Shown: positions 34,441 to 45,475 of the stretch, one piece after another | Layout: each line of letters starts with the position of its first letter | Position numbering within the stretch: the first letter of the stretch is position 1 | Source: Paludibacteraceae bacterium | GTDB lineage: Bacteria > Bacteroidota > Bacteroidia > Bacteroidales > Paludibacteraceae | Length of the DNA: 60,858 nt | Assembly: GCA_016285885.1 (NCBI GenBank) | Contig: JAEERP010000015.1 | Coordinates: 1-60,858, forward strand | Direction of reading: 5' to 3' | The notes under the pieces: model-generated | Told to the model about the DNA's origin: nothing | Seen by the model: only the letters and a program-made list of their open reading frames with translations | Database searches by the model: none | Position numbers and translations under genes: made by a program

Positions 34441-36375
34441 ATGAGAAAAATATTTTGCATTCTGTTTTACATTCTATTGACATTTCTTCCCATTCAATTG
34501 AAAGCCGACGATGCATCTGCCGTCGCCTATGAGCAGTGGTCGTACGGACACGTCAAGGCGAGCACTCCCAACAAACAAATCGCCCTGGAGAAGGAGCTAA
34601 TGATCGTAACAGAAAAAAACATACAGGCCATCTTCATCTTCAGAAACACTACCAATCAATATGTGGAAACACCTTGCGTCTTTCCTATCACTTCGGACAT
34701 ACGTTGTGATGAAAAGACCGAAGAAGGTGATTCTGTGTTTTTTATGGCATATCAAGGAGCCTCTAATCACCTGTTATGGGCTATTGCCTTAGACGAAAGA
34801 GTTCACAACCCGACTACCGCACCTGTCAACTTTAGCACAACAAAAGCTGCCATCAAAGCAGCTGACAAGAGACTGAGGAAATATACTTACAGAGATTACC
34901 TGAAAAGAGTAAAGGAGTTGACCGACACCACCTATTTGACGGGGTGCTCTATCCAACAAAATGGTCAGAATGTGCCGATCATGAATGTTGGAATCGAAAC
35001 AACCACAAATGCAGGCTTACATATGGACATCTATTTCTACCATTTCCTGAAATTCAAACCCAATGAAGTCTCTAAGGTGGTGGTGGAATATCCTATCGAG
35101 TCATTTGAAATAGAATATGACGGATGTAGAAGCTATAAAATGGTCTATGACATTTCATCTGGAGGCACATGGAAAAACAGAATCAAATCCTTTATGATTT
35201 ACTCCACCATGTCTATGGAATCCTCATCAAAAAATCCTGAGAATCAAAAATTTGGAAACTGCATATTCTCAGACTGGAAAATATATTACAAAAAGGACTA
35301 CAAGCCTATAGCAGACGATCGTTTCATATTCCGAAGCGCAGATTGTACATCCTTTATGGGTGAGGCGAGTGAATCTTTGCTGAAAGATAGAATGGATTAT
35401 TATCTGGAGAGTGATTCAATTGTTAAAATCATAAATGGACGGGATGAGTTAAATCCATATGCCGCCTTCCCTAAAAAATCAGTCCCATCTCCTTATGTGG
35501 TCAATGTCTCGTCCTCCACAGGCAAGGATGTTTCTTCCCTATTCGACGGCAACCTTTACACATCATACGTCACACCCAAGTCTTCTTATGTGGAATTTAG
35601 CTTGAAGGAACCCGTACTTGGGCCATTTGTGTCTAATGGGTTCGTAAGCAACACATTTAACGAGAAGGTCTTTTGTCAAAACATGGATCCTCGGGAGGAC
35701 TATGCTTTCCCCATGTTCAAGGATTCTATTTGGGAGAACACCTCAAGGATAAAGAAGATAGCGCTTCTACGGATAGGGGCTGCGGAAACGGACACATTTT
35801 TATTGGCAGACAAGTATGGTGTTTTGCCGTGCATAAGAGATGACTGGAAGAGTGTCAATGCGGTTCATCATCCTAAAATTTTATTGCCAGGCAAATATCG
35901 CCTGTCGTTCATTGAGACGTACAAGGGTAAGAAATATAGTGATGCGGGGGTGAGTGAGATATGGTTTTATCCATACCCGGAAGATTTGATCGCCATGGTG
36001 GACGAAGAGAGGAAGGATTCTCTTCGGATTTTCCAAGACTATTACAAAAACACCGCACCAGATTGGGTGATTAAATATGATTTCGTCCCCTATGATTTAC
36101 TTAGAAGCCAGGAGGGATCGTATTACAAGGAATGTCTCAAGAAGTATGAGGATGACAGTCTGAGAATGCAACTTGATTCGCTCGCCAACTACTGTGAGGA
36201 ACTACGGACGAATGATTCGGGAACGGACTCTGACACAACCGCCACACAGGATTCAGGCGACGGCTCCTCTGGTTCCACAGTCGCTAACAGTTCATATCGC
36301 TACATCATTCTAGGTGCCATTCTGCTTTTGCTCATAGCCGGTGGATTAATATTCTTTCTGCGCAAGAAGAAATAA
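34441..36375 (+). CDS. Exported protein with C-terminal membrane anchor, paralogue of the 57528 gene
   Basis: A 644-residue protein: signal peptide (about 1 to 22), a large extracytoplasmic part, a Ser/Thr/Asp-rich linker (about 600 to 618), and one C-terminal helix (YRYIILGAILLLLIAGGLIF) followed by RKKK. The opening YEQWSYGHVKASTPNKQIALEKELM and IFIFRNTTNQYVETPCVFPI recall DUF4424-type proteins (an early segment describing altered charged residues, then FRNT...FP). That assignment is tentative. The protein at 57528-59393 has the same plan and clearly similar sequence along its length. Function unknown. Confidence 0.65.
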   Translation: MRKIFCILFYILLTFLPIQLKADDASAVAYEQWSYGHVKASTPNKQIALEKELMIVTEKNIQAIFIFRNTTNQYVETPCVFPITSDIRCDEKTEEGDSVFFMAYQGASNHLLWAIALDERVHNPTTAPVNFSTTKAAIKAADKRLRKYTYRDYLKRVKELTDTTYLTGCSIQQNGQNVPIMNVGIETTTNAGLHMDIYFYHFLKFKPNEVSKVVVEYPIESFEIEYDGCRSYKMVYDISSGGTWKNRIKSFMIYSTMSMESSSKNPENQKFGNCIFSDWKIYYKKDYKPIADDRFIFRSADCTSFMGEASESLLKDRMDYYLESDSIVKIINGRDELNPYAAFPKKSVPSPYVVNVSSSTGKDVSSLFDGNLYTSYVTPKSSYVEFSLKEPVLGPFVSNGFVSNTFNEKVFCQNMDPREDYAFPMFKDSIWENTSRIKKIALLRIGAAETDTFLLADKYGVLPCIRDDWKSVNAVHHPKILLPGKYRLSFIETYKGKKYSDAGVSEIWFYPYPEDLIAMVDEERKDSLRIFQDYYKNTAPDWVIKYDFVPYDLLRSQEGSYYKECLKKYEDDSLRMQLDSLANYCEELRTNDSGTDSDTTATQDSGDGSSGSTVANSSYRYIILGAILLLLIAGGLIFFLRKKK

Positions 36376-36421
36376 GGGGTGAATGAGACCCGCAAACATG
36401 CGCAAACCAAACGGAATTCCT

Positions 36422-36429
36422 TATATTTG
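36422..36429 (+). promoter_or_regulatory. -7 box upstream of the AGCS symporter
   Basis: TATATTTG, 24 bases before the GTG start. No clear TTTG at the expected distance. Confidence 0.4.
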
Positions 36430-36453
36430 TGTATTCAATAAGATAAAAGAATA

Positions 36454-37827
36454 GTGGAGCAAATTATTTCAGATTTTATAAGTACTTTTTCGGATTATGT
36501 ATGGGGGTGGCCCATGATCATTCTCCTATTGGGCACACATATATTTTTGACCATCAAACTTAAATTCCCTCAACGGAAGATGTTGACGGCCATCCGTATC
36601 AGCCTCAAACAAGACAAGGATAGTGAAGGAGATGTGAGTCACTTCGGTGCACTGGCCACATCGCTTGCCGCCACGATAGGCACAGGTAACATTATCGGTG
36701 TGGCGACAGCGATCGCCATGGGCGGACCAGGGGCCGTTTTCTGGTGTTTCCTGACGGGTATTCTAGGCATTGCCACCAAGTATGGGGAAGGTCTCCTAGC
36801 GGTCAAATACAGAGTCAAGACGGCCAATGGAGAGATCCTAGGTGGTCCCATGTATGCGTTGGAGAAAGGATTAGGTATGAAATGGCTGGCGGTCTTGTTT
36901 TGCATATTCACAGCCTTTGCGGCCTTCGGAATAGGGAATGCCGTACAAGCACAAGCCATCAGCGACATCTTCGTCCGCTACAACGCGTCATCCGATCCGG
37001 GAACGTGCCGCATAGTCGTCGGGTTAGTGATGGCTGCCATAGTGGCCTCTGTGATCTTTGGAGGTTTGAAAAAGATCACGAAGATATGCTCGTTCATGGT
37101 ACCCATCATGGCTGGATGTTACATTCTAGGCTGCATCTTTATCCTATGCGTGAATCACGCCTACCTGTGGGAGTCTTTAAGTTGGATCCTCAGAGAAGCC
37201 TTCTCCATAAAGGCTGGTGTGGGAGGAGCAACCGGGTTTGCCATCATGACGACCATGCGTTATGGCATCGCACGAGGACTCTTCTCCAACGAGGCAGGAC
37301 TAGGTTCCGCTCCGATCATTGCGGCTGCGGCAAAAAGCAAGAACTCTGTGCGTCAGGCATTGGTGCTCTCTTCCGGTGTGTTCTGGGACAGTGTGGTGAT
37401 TTGCACCATGACAGGATTGGTGATCGTCTCCAGCATTTTAGCCTACGATCACATAGAGGTCTCCTCCTCCGGCGTTTTAACTCAGTTGGCATTCAATGAG
37501 ATTCCATACGTGGGGACGCACATCCTCTCATTAGGCATCATCACATTCGCCTTCTCAACCATTTTGGGTTGGTGCTATTGCGGAGAAAAGGCGGTGGAGT
37601 ATCTAGGCGGTAAACGAATGGTCAAGCCATATCGTGGCTTATGGGTTATTGTGACGATTTTAGGCAGCACAGCGGGGTTATCCCTCGTCTGGAACCTATC
37701 CGACATCATGAACGCTTTCATGGCCGTTCCCAACCTGATAGCCGTATTGCTCCTGTCCGGAATTATCTGGAAAGAGACAAAATATTATTTGTGGGAGAAC
37801 CATTTAGACGAGACCGACAACAAGTGA
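36454..37827 (+). CDS. Sodium/alanine symporter, AGCS family
   Basis: A 457-residue membrane protein with about 11 helices that imports alanine or glycine with Na+ (or H+). Family motifs: GTGNIIGVATAIAMGGPG (about 73 to 90), GGPMYALEKGLG (about 130), and RGLFSNEAGLGSAPI (about 274 to 288), the AGCS signature. It starts with GTG; the first internal ATG lies in the first membrane helix and would truncate it. Substrate is inferred from the family. It converges with pnp, and a terminator at 37934-37955 lies between. Confidence 0.9.
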   Translation: MEQIISDFISTFSDYVWGWPMIILLLGTHIFLTIKLKFPQRKMLTAIRISLKQDKDSEGDVSHFGALATSLAATIGTGNIIGVATAIAMGGPGAVFWCFLTGILGIATKYGEGLLAVKYRVKTANGEILGGPMYALEKGLGMKWLAVLFCIFTAFAAFGIGNAVQAQAISDIFVRYNASSDPGTCRIVVGLVMAAIVASVIFGGLKKITKICSFMVPIMAGCYILGCIFILCVNHAYLWESLSWILREAFSIKAGVGGATGFAIMTTMRYGIARGLFSNEAGLGSAPIIAAAAKSKNSVRQALVLSSGVFWDSVVICTMTGLVIVSSILAYDHIEVSSSGVLTQLAFNEIPYVGTHILSLGIITFAFSTILGWCYCGEKAVEYLGGKRMVKPYRGLWVIVTILGSTAGLSLVWNLSDIMNAFMAVPNLIAVLLLSGIIWKETKYYLWENHLDETDNK

Positions 37828-37890
37828 TCTTCTACCAAACGGAGCACAAAGGTTTTTACATCAAACAGTTTCACGATCATCCAAGGCAAC

Positions 37891-37918
37891 AAAAAGGGGA
37901 GTACCTAAGGCACTCCCC
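37891..37918 (-). terminator. Terminator after pnp
   Basis: On the minus strand GGGGAGT (37918-37912) and ACTCCCC (37902-37896) pair, followed by TTTTTG. Confidence 0.75.
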
Positions 37919-37933
37919 TCACCTATTTCACAG

Positions 37934-37955
37934 CGGAAGTAAGACTTCCGTTTTT
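37934..37955 (+). terminator. Terminator after the AGCS gene
   Basis: CGGAAGT, loop AAG, ACTTCCG, then TTTTT. Its end lies two bases short of the pnp stop codon on the other strand. Confidence 0.7.
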
Positions 37956-37956
37956 C

Positions 37957-40101
37957 TTAGTTCTCTTTCTTCTCCTCACGTTGTGGACGAGGGAGCAATG
38001 CCTTGTGGGAAAGTTTGAACTTACCCGTCTTAGCATCGATGTCGAGCAATTTGACGGTGATCATATCACCCTCCTTCATGCCCGTATCTTCCATCTTCTC
38101 GATACGTCTCCACTCGATCTCAGAGATGTGGAGCAAGCCCTCTTTGCCAGGCATGAACTCTACGAACGCGCCGTAAGGCATGATAGACTTCACCTTTGCC
38201 TCGTAGGTCTCTCCGACCTCCGGAACAGCAACGATAGCCTTGATGCGTGATACAGCGTTGTCCAAAGACTCCTTGTTGGTAGCGGCCACTTCCACGTGTC
38301 CCTTGCCGTCCGTCTCCTCGATGGAAACCGTAGCGCCAGACTTCTCTTGGATGTCTTGGATGATCTTTCCACCAGGGCCGATCACAGCACCGATCATATC
38401 CTTTGGAATATCGAAGGTGACGATGCGTGGAGCGTGTGGCTTGAGGTCAGCGCGAGGTTCAGCGATCGTCTCCTCGATCTTGCCCAAGATATGCAATCTA
38501 CCAGCCTTAGCTTGGTTCAGAGCCTTCTCCAAGATCTCGTAAGAAAGACCGTCCACCTTGATATCCATCTGGGTAGCCGTGATACCATCCTTCGTACCCG
38601 TCACCTTGAAGTCCATATCACCGAGGTGATCCTCGTCGCCCAAGATATCGGAGAGCACAGAGTACTTCACGTTACCCTTGTCGGTGATCAGACCCATCGC
38701 GATACCGGAAACAGGCTTCTTGATCTTCACACCCGCATCCATCAACGCCAGCGTACCAGCGCAGACAGTAGCCATGGAAGAAGAACCGTTAGACTCCATG
38801 ATATCGGAAACGATACGCACGCAATATGGATAATCAGCAGGGATCATACGTTTCAAGGCACGCCAAGCGAGGTGACCGTGACCGATCTCACGACGGCCCA
38901 CACCACGTTGCGCCTTCGCCTCGCCCGTAGAGAACGGAGGGAAGTTATAGTGCAACAAGAAACGCTCCTTGCCATGAACGAGCACCTCGTCGATCAGCTT
39001 CTCATCCTGCTTCGTACCCAAGGTACAAGTCGTCAAGGACTGCGTCTCACCACGGGTGAAGATAGCCGATCCGTGAGGGCCAGGGAGGTAACCCACTTCG
39101 CACCAGATAGGACGGATGTCCGTCGTGGTACGACCATCGAGACGCTTGCCCTCGTCCAAGATAGAACGACGCATAGCCTCCTTCTCGACAGCGTGGTAGT
39201 AGCGGTCGATCATGCCCGCCTTAGCCTCCAGATCCTCCTCGCTGAGGTTCAAAGATTCGATATATTCAGTCTTCACCGCGCTGAATTTCTCCTCGCGGTC
39301 ATGCTTATCCGTGTTAGCGGAAGTGGCGAGCGCATAGGCCTTGTCGTAGCACTTAGCCCAAACGTCCTTCTCCAACTCCTCGTCATTCTCCTCGTGGCAG
39401 TACTCACGTTTGGTCTCTTTGCCGACCTCCTTCGTCAGTTCTTTTTGCACGAGGCACATAGGTTTGATAGCTTCGTGAGCCGCCTTGAGGGCGTTGAGGA
39501 GGTCTTGTTCAGACACCTCGTCCATCTCACCTTCCACCATCATGATATTCTCGTAAGTAGCGCCGACCATCAAATCCATATCGGCTTTCTCCAATTGCTC
39601 GAAAGTAGGGTCGATCACGAACTGGCCGTCGATACGAGCCACACGCACCTCCGAGATAGGTCCGTTGAATGGGATGTCGGAAACAGCCAACGCAGCCGAA
39701 GCCGCGAGACCCGCCAACGCATCCGGTTGGTCCACACCATCCGCGGAAATCATATTCACCGTCACGAAAGTCTCCGCATGGTAGTTGTCCGGGAACAAAG
39801 GTCTGAGGGCACGGTCGATCAGACGTGCCGTCAAAATCTCATAATCGGAGGCTTTTCCCTCCCTCTTCGTAAAACCGCCTGGGAATCGTCCGTACGCGCC
39901 GAACTTCTCTTTGTACTCCACCGTCAACGGCATGAAATCCGTTCCCGGTACTGCTTCTTTCGCGGAACACACTGTCGCCAACACCATAGTGTTGCCCATT
40001 TTCACTACGACAGCGCCGTCCGCTTGCTTCGCCAACTTACCCGTCTCGATACTGATCGTACGGCCGTCAGGCAAAGCGATCGTCTTAGTAATTACATTCA
40101 T
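37957..40101 (-). CDS. pnp: Polyribonucleotide nucleotidyltransferase
   Basis: PNPase, the phosphorolytic 3'-5' exoribonuclease of mRNA decay. The 714-residue protein has two RNase PH domains (about 10 to 230 and 310 to 540; [25 protein letters not shown] and the catalytic-site region [19 protein letters not shown]), then a KH domain ([16 protein letters not shown], about 565 to 580) and an S1 domain ([20 protein letters not shown], about 635 to 705). The length is standard. It is a single-gene unit between its promoter at 40141 and terminator at 37891. Confidence 0.96.
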   Translation of the reverse strand: MNVITKTIALPDGRTISIETGKLAKQADGAVVVKMGNTMVLATVCSAKEAVPGTDFMPLTVEYKEKFGAYGRFPGGFTKREGKASDYEILTARLIDRALRPLFPDNYHAETFVTVNMISADGVDQPDALAGLAASAALAVSDIPFNGPISEVRVARIDGQFVIDPTFEQLEKADMDLMVGATYENIMMVEGEMDEVSEQDLLNALKAAHEAIKPMCLVQKELTKEVGKETKREYCHEENDEELEKDVWAKCYDKAYALATSANTDKHDREEKFSAVKTEYIESLNLSEEDLEAKAGMIDRYYHAVEKEAMRRSILDEGKRLDGRTTTDIRPIWCEVGYLPGPHGSAIFTRGETQSLTTCTLGTKQDEKLIDEVLVHGKERFLLHYNFPPFSTGEAKAQRGVGRREIGHGHLAWRALKRMIPADYPYCVRIVSDIMESNGSSSMATVCAGTLALMDAGVKIKKPVSGIAMGLITDKGNVKYSVLSDILGDEDHLGDMDFKVTGTKDGITATQMDIKVDGLSYEILEKALNQAKAGRLHILGKIEETIAEPRADLKPHAPRIVTFDIPKDMIGAVIGPGGKIIQDIQEKSGATVSIEETDGKGHVEVAATNKESLDNAVSRIKAIVAVPEVGETYEAKVKSIMPYGAFVEFMPGKEGLLHISEIEWRRIEKMEDTGMKEGDMITVKLLDIDAKTGKFKLSHKALLPRPQREEKKEN

Positions 40102-40140
40102 CTTTTTTCTTTTTCGTCTAAAAACATCTTAAATATCCCA

Positions 40141-40169
40141 CAAATATAACCAATTATTTATCATTTCAA
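40141..40169 (-). promoter_or_regulatory. Bacteroidota-type promoter of pnp
   Basis: Minus strand TTG (40167-40169), 18 bases, TATATTTG (40141-40148). The leader before 40101 is about 33 bases. Confidence 0.55.
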
Positions 40170-40503
40170 GCATTTCGTTGAATAATTGTTTATGATAATC
40201 TATTTTGTGCGTCAGATTCCTCGAGAATATAAGCCTACACAAGAATTCATGAAGAGAAAAGAACAAACTATAGAGCGAGCTTTTTCGCACCCACAGCAAC
40301 GTCTCCCAACCATTGTTTCCCTATCCACAACAGTTTCTTCCCAAGAAGAAAAACACATAGATTGCATGCTCCGTCCCCAAAATAGTAAATCGTAAATAGC
40401 TAAATAGTAAATATTTACAATCCCTCCACAAGCCAAACAAAAAATCCCCCACCCGCAGCCACGAAACAGAAAACATTGTCACTAATTATTCCACGATTTT
40501 TTG
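40170..40503. other. Intergenic region between pnp and metG
   Basis: About 330 bases between divergent genes, with A/T-rich repeated AGTAAAT/AAATAG words (40379-40420). A 69-codon plus-strand frame (40186-40395) lacks any recognisable feature and I do not call it a gene. Confidence 0.4.
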
Positions 40504-40511
40504 TAACTTTG
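40504..40511 (+). promoter_or_regulatory. -7 box of the metG promoter
   Basis: TAACTTTG, a perfect TAnnTTTG box. The nearest TTG upstream is 25 bases away, longer than usual. Confidence 0.5.
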
Positions 40512-40560
40512 CACTCCGTTTCAGCATGCGATAGAAAAAGAATAAATAATTAATAACGAT

Positions 40561-42621
40561 ATGGATAAGAAATTCAAAAGAACAACGGTCACATCGGCCC
40601 TGCCATACGCCAACGGTCCCGTGCACATCGGTCACCTGGCGGGTGTTTACGTGCCTGCGGACATCTACGTCCGCTATCTCCGTCTGAAGGGTGAGGAGGT
40701 GGTCTTCATCGGCGGATCCGACGAGCACGGCGTGCCAGTCACCATCCGTGCGAAGAAAGAGGGATGCACCCCGCAGGACGTAGTGGACCGCTACCACAAG
40801 ATCATCAAGGACTCCTTCCAGAAGTTCGGCATCTCGTTCGACGTCTATTCCCGTACGACTTCCGCCACACACCACAAACTCGCGTCAGACTTCTTCCGCA
40901 CGCTCTACGACAAGGGCGAGTTCATCGAGAAGGAGAGCGAGCAATACTACGACGAGGAGGCGAAGCAGTTCTTGGCGGACCGCTACATCGTGGGCGAATG
41001 TCCACGCTGCCATGCGCAAGGCGCTTACGGCGACCAATGCGAGAAGTGCGGTAGCGCCCTCTCCCCAGAGGAGCTGATCAACCCAGTCAGCAAGCTCTCT
41101 GGCGCCAAACCGGTCATGCGCAAGACGAAGCACTGGTACCTGCCGTTGGACAAACATGAGGGATGGCTCCGCAAATGGATCCTCGACGACCACAAGGAGT
41201 GGAGAACGAACGTCTACGGACAGTGCAAGAGCTGGTTGGACAACGGCCTGCAACCCCGCGCCGTGAGCCGCGACTTGGATTGGGGTATCCCTGTGCCTGT
41301 GGAAGGCGCCGAGGGCAAAGTGCTCTACGTGTGGTTCGACGCCCCTATCGGCTACATCAGCAACACCAAGGAGCTGTGCGACAACAACCCTGAGAAGTTC
41401 GGCAACTGGGAGAAGTGGTGGAAAGACCCTGAGACCCGTCTCGTACACTTCATCGGCAAGGACAACATCGTATTCCACTGCATCGTCTTCCCTTCCATGC
41501 TGAAGGCGGAGGGCAGCTACATCCTGCCGGACAACGTGCCAAGCAACGAGTTCCTCAACCTGGAGGGCGACAAGATATCCACCTCCCGCAACTGGGCGGT
41601 TTGGTTGAACGAATACCTGGTGGACTTCCCGGGCAAGCAAGACACCTTGCGCTACGTGCTGACGGCCAATGCGCCTGAGACGAAGGACAACGACTTCACA
41701 TGGAAGGATTTCCAGGCCCGCAACAACAACGAGCTGGTTGCCATCTACGGTAACTTCGTGAACCGCGCGCTGGTACTGACGCAGAAGTATTTCGAAGGGA
41801 AAGTGCCTGAACTGAAGGGACTGACCGACTACGACAAGGCCACCCTACAAGAGTTCGCCGACGTGAAGGAGAAGTTGGAGCAACTGCTCGACAACTTCAA
41901 GTTCCGCGACGCACAGAAGGAGGCGATGAACCTGGCCCGCATCGGAAACAAATACTTGGCGGAGACCGAGCCTTGGAAACTCTCCAAAACGGACATGGAC
42001 CGCACATCGTCCATCCTCCACATCGGTCTGCAGATCGCAGCCAACCTCGCCATCGCATTCGAGCCATTCCTGCCATTCTCTTCGGAGAAACTTCGCAAGA
42101 TGCTGAACATGAACTCATTCGATTGGAACCAATTGGGCAAGATCGATTTGCTGCAGACGGGTGCGCAACTCGGCAAGGCGGAGCTTCTCTTCGAGAAGAT
42201 CGAGGACGAGGCCATCGATGCACAAATGAAGCGTCTGGAGAACATCAAGAAGGAGAACGAGGCCAGCAACTGGCAGCCTGAGCCGATCGAGGGACAAAGC
42301 ACCATCGACGACTTCGCCAAGCTGGACATCCGTGTCGGCACCATCCTGGAGTGTCAGAAAGTGCCTAAGTCGGACAAGCTGCTCCAGTTCAAGATCGACG
42401 ACGGTTTGGGCGGACGCACCATCCTTTCCGGCATCGCCAAGTCTTACCCTGACCCGCAGGAATTGGTAGGCTTGCAGGTTCTCTTCGTGGCGAACTTCCC
42501 TACCCGCAAGATGATGGGTCTCGAAAGCCAAGGCATGATCATGTCGGCTGTAGACAAGGACGGCAAGCTGGTGGTCACCTCCGTATCCAAGAAGGTGGCG
42601 AACGGTTCTAGAGTGGGATAA
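40561..42621 (+). CDS. metG: Methionyl-tRNA synthetase with C-terminal tRNA-binding domain
   Basis: Charges initiator and elongator tRNA-Met. The 686-residue protein has HIGH at 22-25, a zinc knuckle with Cys at 147, 150, 160 and 163, and the KMSKS loop as KISTS at 338-342. A helical anticodon-binding domain follows, and then an EMAP-II/Arc1p-type tRNA-binding domain (about 575 to 686: [33 protein letters not shown]) that also makes the dimer. The C-terminal domain is present in one chain, as in many bacteria. Followed by an unusually long perfect hairpin. Confidence 0.96.
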   Translation: MDKKFKRTTVTSALPYANGPVHIGHLAGVYVPADIYVRYLRLKGEEVVFIGGSDEHGVPVTIRAKKEGCTPQDVVDRYHKIIKDSFQKFGISFDVYSRTTSATHHKLASDFFRTLYDKGEFIEKESEQYYDEEAKQFLADRYIVGECPRCHAQGAYGDQCEKCGSALSPEELINPVSKLSGAKPVMRKTKHWYLPLDKHEGWLRKWILDDHKEWRTNVYGQCKSWLDNGLQPRAVSRDLDWGIPVPVEGAEGKVLYVWFDAPIGYISNTKELCDNNPEKFGNWEKWWKDPETRLVHFIGKDNIVFHCIVFPSMLKAEGSYILPDNVPSNEFLNLEGDKISTSRNWAVWLNEYLVDFPGKQDTLRYVLTANAPETKDNDFTWKDFQARNNNELVAIYGNFVNRALVLTQKYFEGKVPELKGLTDYDKATLQEFADVKEKLEQLLDNFKFRDAQKEAMNLARIGNKYLAETEPWKLSKTDMDRTSSILHIGLQIAANLAIAFEPFLPFSSEKLRKMLNMNSFDWNQLGKIDLLQTGAQLGKAELLFEKIEDEAIDAQMKRLENIKKENEASNWQPEPIEGQSTIDDFAKLDIRVGTILECQKVPKSDKLLQFKIDDGLGGRTILSGIAKSYPDPQELVGLQVLFVANFPTRKMMGLESQGMIMSAVDKDGKLVVTSVSKKVANGSRVG

Positions 42622-42655
42622 TACCCACAAAAGGTTTGACAAATAAAAATTCTAA

Positions 42656-42709
42656 TTCCAATAAACAAAGGAGCAGAAGACCAATCTTCTGCTCCTTTGT
42701 TTATTGGAA
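42656..42709. terminator. Perfect 25-bp hairpin after metG
   Basis: Arms 42656-42680 and 42685-42709 pair without mismatch around CCAA; the lower stem is A/T-rich and supplies a T-rich tract on the 3' side (TTTGTTTATT). It acts as the metG terminator, but is longer than needed for one. Confidence 0.8.
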
Positions 42710-42759
42710 GAGCAGCCTCAACGACCGCAACATATTATCATCTCAAAAAACAGTGCGGA

Positions 42760-42792
42760 TTTGTCGATTATTGTCATGATTTGCTATCTTTG
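42760..42792 (+). promoter_or_regulatory. Bacteroidota-type promoter of the InlB-repeat protein
   Basis: TTTG (42760-42763), 21 bases, TATCTTTG (42785-42792). The leader is about 87 to 105 bases depending on the start used. Confidence 0.65.
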
Positions 42793-42886
42793 TACAATTA
42801 TTTACTCAATTAATATAAAAAAAAAACGATTGAAAGGATTGGGATAAGCATACAAAAAGAGATAAACATAAAAACCACATAGCATC

Positions 42887-45457
42887 ATGAAAAAATTTAG
42901 CATCATGAAAAAATTCATAGGATTATTCTTGTGTTTTTTTACCGTATCTGCCGAGAATTTCTGCGCATGGTCTGCAAATGACACACAGAACGCTAATTGC
43001 AAGAAATTATCGTTTCAATCAAGCGACAGTGAAATGGGTATGATAACAATATACCATATTGGGCAATATCCCGACGAGCCAGACACCTCCTATATCGAAG
43101 GGGGTTGGAAGGAATTCTGCGACTCGGACTCATTGTACGTGGTAGCCACCCCTAAAGTGGGTTATCGTTTATCACAATGGAGCAATGGAGACACTTCAAA
43201 CGTCATCATTACGTTTGGCGGTGAACTCGAACGAAACGTAAGAAGCATCCCCGCAGGAGACTCCCTAAAGACAATCGCATACTTTGAAACAGACCCATCC
43301 AAAGGCCATCTTTACGTCAGCTCGGACAATCCCAAGGTGGGAATGGTTTACGGCGGGGGCAATTACATGGACTCCACCGTGGTGGAAGCATACGTGAAGA
43401 ACGGAATCTGCGCCCGATTCACCCACTGGAGCGACGGGGAAACAGCCAACCCACGAGTGTGGAACAAGGAGGGGACGGACACGCTCGTGGCCTATTTCGA
43501 GGAGAACGGCACACACCTAATAGCCGAATCGGCGGACAAAGAGCAAGGCACAGTCACCGTACAAATTGGGTCGGACACGGTGTACAACCATCACGTCGTG
43601 ACGTGGAGTAAAACGCCATTTGTCACACTGAGCGCCCAAGCCAAAACAGGATATCAGTTCATCGAATGGAACACGGGAGACAAGCGTCCTATAATCTATA
43701 TAAATTCAGGTTGCGACACGATAAGATACACAGCATACTTCGAGCCAGCCAAGGACACCTTCTGCATATCCATTTACACAGAGGACAGTAACATGGGAAG
43801 GACGAACGACTATTTCTGTGGCGTCCCAGGGCAAAGAATAGAGAAATTCGCAGAGCCCTTTACCGGCTACGAGTTGGACTATTGGGAGTCCGTCCGTGGC
43901 TATTCGACCGACACCATCGTAGGCAACGACACGCTAGTGGCTCATTTCAAAAAAAGTGCTACATCATGCAAAAGAATCGTATTCCGCTCCGACAACGAGG
44001 AGATGGGGACAGTCGAGGTGTTTAGTTTGAACGGCATATTTATGGATAGCACCCATATCCAACCCAACAAAATAATGTTATGCCAAGGAGATTCCTCCTA
44101 TGCGGTAGCGACTGCAAAAAAAGGGTACTTATTCAGTCATTGGAACAACATGGATACATCAAATGTTGTAGACACTTATGGAGGACAACTTGAAAAGGAC
44201 ATACAGGCGATGGCAATAAACGACACACTAAACGTAGTAGCATACTTCGAACCTGACACATTCAAAGGTTATCTTGTCGTTTCATCGGCAGCCCCCAAAA
44301 TAGGAAAAGTATACGGCGGAGGCAAGTACATGGATTCAACAACGGTGAGAGCGCATGTGAACAGCGGAATATGTGCCCGATTCTCCCATTGGAGCGACGG
44401 AGACACAAACAATCCACGTGTGTGGAACAAAGAGGGAACAGACACGCTCGTAGCTTATTTTGAGGAAAACGCCACACACCTAATATTCGAGTCAGCGAAC
44501 GAGGCACGAGGTTCGGTCATCGCACAAACAGGATCAAACGCAGTGGACAACCATTACATCGTGACGTGGAGTGAAACCCAGGCTGTCACACTGAGCGCCC
44601 AAGCCAAAGCAGGATACCAGTTCACAGAATGGAACACGGGAGACAAACGTCCTATAATCTATGTGAATTCAGGGTGCGATACCATTAGATACACCGCATA
44701 CTTCGAACCTGCCAAGGATACCTTTTGCATATCCATTTACGCAGAAAACAGCAACCAGGGAAGGACAAACAACTATTTCTGTGGCGTCGAAGGACAAAAA
44801 ATAGAGAAATTTGAGGAGGCAAAGCCAGGCTATGAGTTTGACTATTGGGAGTCCATCCGCGGCTATTCGACAGACACCATCGTAGGGAACGACACGTTGG
44901 TAGCACATTTCAAAAAGGCAACAACATCATGCAAGAAAATTGTATTTCGCTCCGACAACGAAGAGATGGGAACGGTCGAGGTGTTTAGTTTAGACGGCAT
45001 ATTTATGGATAGCACCCATATCCAACCCAATAAAATAATGTTATGTCAAGGAGATTCCTCCTACGCAGTGGCGACTGCAAAAAAAGGTTACAAATTCAGC
45101 CATTGGAACAACATGGACACCTCGAGTGTTATAGACACATATGGAGGACAACTCGAAAAGGACATACAGACGATGGCATCGGACGACACACTGACCGTAG
45201 TAGCATACTTCAAGGAGATAGAAGAGATAAAAACAAATAGCATGGAGGTACCACTCACCAATAACAGATTCTGTGTCTGGACCGACAATCTCACCATTCA
45301 CTTCCATTGTGCGAAAAAGGAGGTTGAAATCTATGACCTCAACGGCAATTTGGTGGCAAGAAAAGCCGCAGGAGATGAAACAGAATCAATCACTATGCCA
45401 CAAGGAGGCATCTATATCGTCAAATCAGGCACGGAAAGCATTAAGGTTGAATTATAA
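42887..45457 (+). CDS. Secreted InlB-like repeat protein with T9SS tail
   Basis: An 856-residue protein with a signal peptide. The body is made of divergent InlB-type beta-grasp repeats (GYxFSHWNNMDTS...VVAYF and similar). A unit of about 340 residues occurs two and a half times. CKKLSFQS (about 42), CKRIVFRSDNEEMG (about 363) and CKKIVFRSDNEEMG (about 685) mark the three starts; the second and third are nearly identical over about 90 residues. The C-terminal 75 residues (VEIYDLNGNLVARK, GGIYIVKSGTESIKVEL) look like a T9SS type A sorting domain. The start is ambiguous because a 16 to 18-base segment containing the ATG is duplicated: ATG at 42887 or 42905; the second places the signal peptide at the N-terminus. 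Likely a cell-surface adhesin; ligand unknown. Confidence 0.75.
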   Translation: MKKFSIMKKFIGLFLCFFTVSAENFCAWSANDTQNANCKKLSFQSSDSEMGMITIYHIGQYPDEPDTSYIEGGWKEFCDSDSLYVVATPKVGYRLSQWSNGDTSNVIITFGGELERNVRSIPAGDSLKTIAYFETDPSKGHLYVSSDNPKVGMVYGGGNYMDSTVVEAYVKNGICARFTHWSDGETANPRVWNKEGTDTLVAYFEENGTHLIAESADKEQGTVTVQIGSDTVYNHHVVTWSKTPFVTLSAQAKTGYQFIEWNTGDKRPIIYINSGCDTIRYTAYFEPAKDTFCISIYTEDSNMGRTNDYFCGVPGQRIEKFAEPFTGYELDYWESVRGYSTDTIVGNDTLVAHFKKSATSCKRIVFRSDNEEMGTVEVFSLNGIFMDSTHIQPNKIMLCQGDSSYAVATAKKGYLFSHWNNMDTSNVVDTYGGQLEKDIQAMAINDTLNVVAYFEPDTFKGYLVVSSAAPKIGKVYGGGKYMDSTTVRAHVNSGICARFSHWSDGDTNNPRVWNKEGTDTLVAYFEENATHLIFESANEARGSVIAQTGSNAVDNHYIVTWSETQAVTLSAQAKAGYQFTEWNTGDKRPIIYVNSGCDTIRYTAYFEPAKDTFCISIYAENSNQGRTNNYFCGVEGQKIEKFEEAKPGYEFDYWESIRGYSTDTIVGNDTLVAHFKKATTSCKKIVFRSDNEEMGTVEVFSLDGIFMDSTHIQPNKIMLCQGDSSYAVATAKKGYKFSHWNNMDTSSVIDTYGGQLEKDIQTMASDDTLTVVAYFKEIEEIKTNSMEVPLTNNRFCVWTDNLTIHFHCAKKEVEIYDLNGNLVARKAAGDETESITMPQGGIYIVKSGTESIKVEL

Positions 45458-45475
45458 GGCTGACTGAATCATACG

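Noticed and set aside
38296-40149. 617-codon plus-strand frame opposite pnp
   Set aside because: Exact antisense shadow of a certain gene; composition is rich in His, Arg and Thr with no domain.
40186-40395. 69-codon plus-strand frame between pnp and metG
   Set aside because: No ribosome-binding site, no family features, low-complexity composition in an A/T-rich gap.
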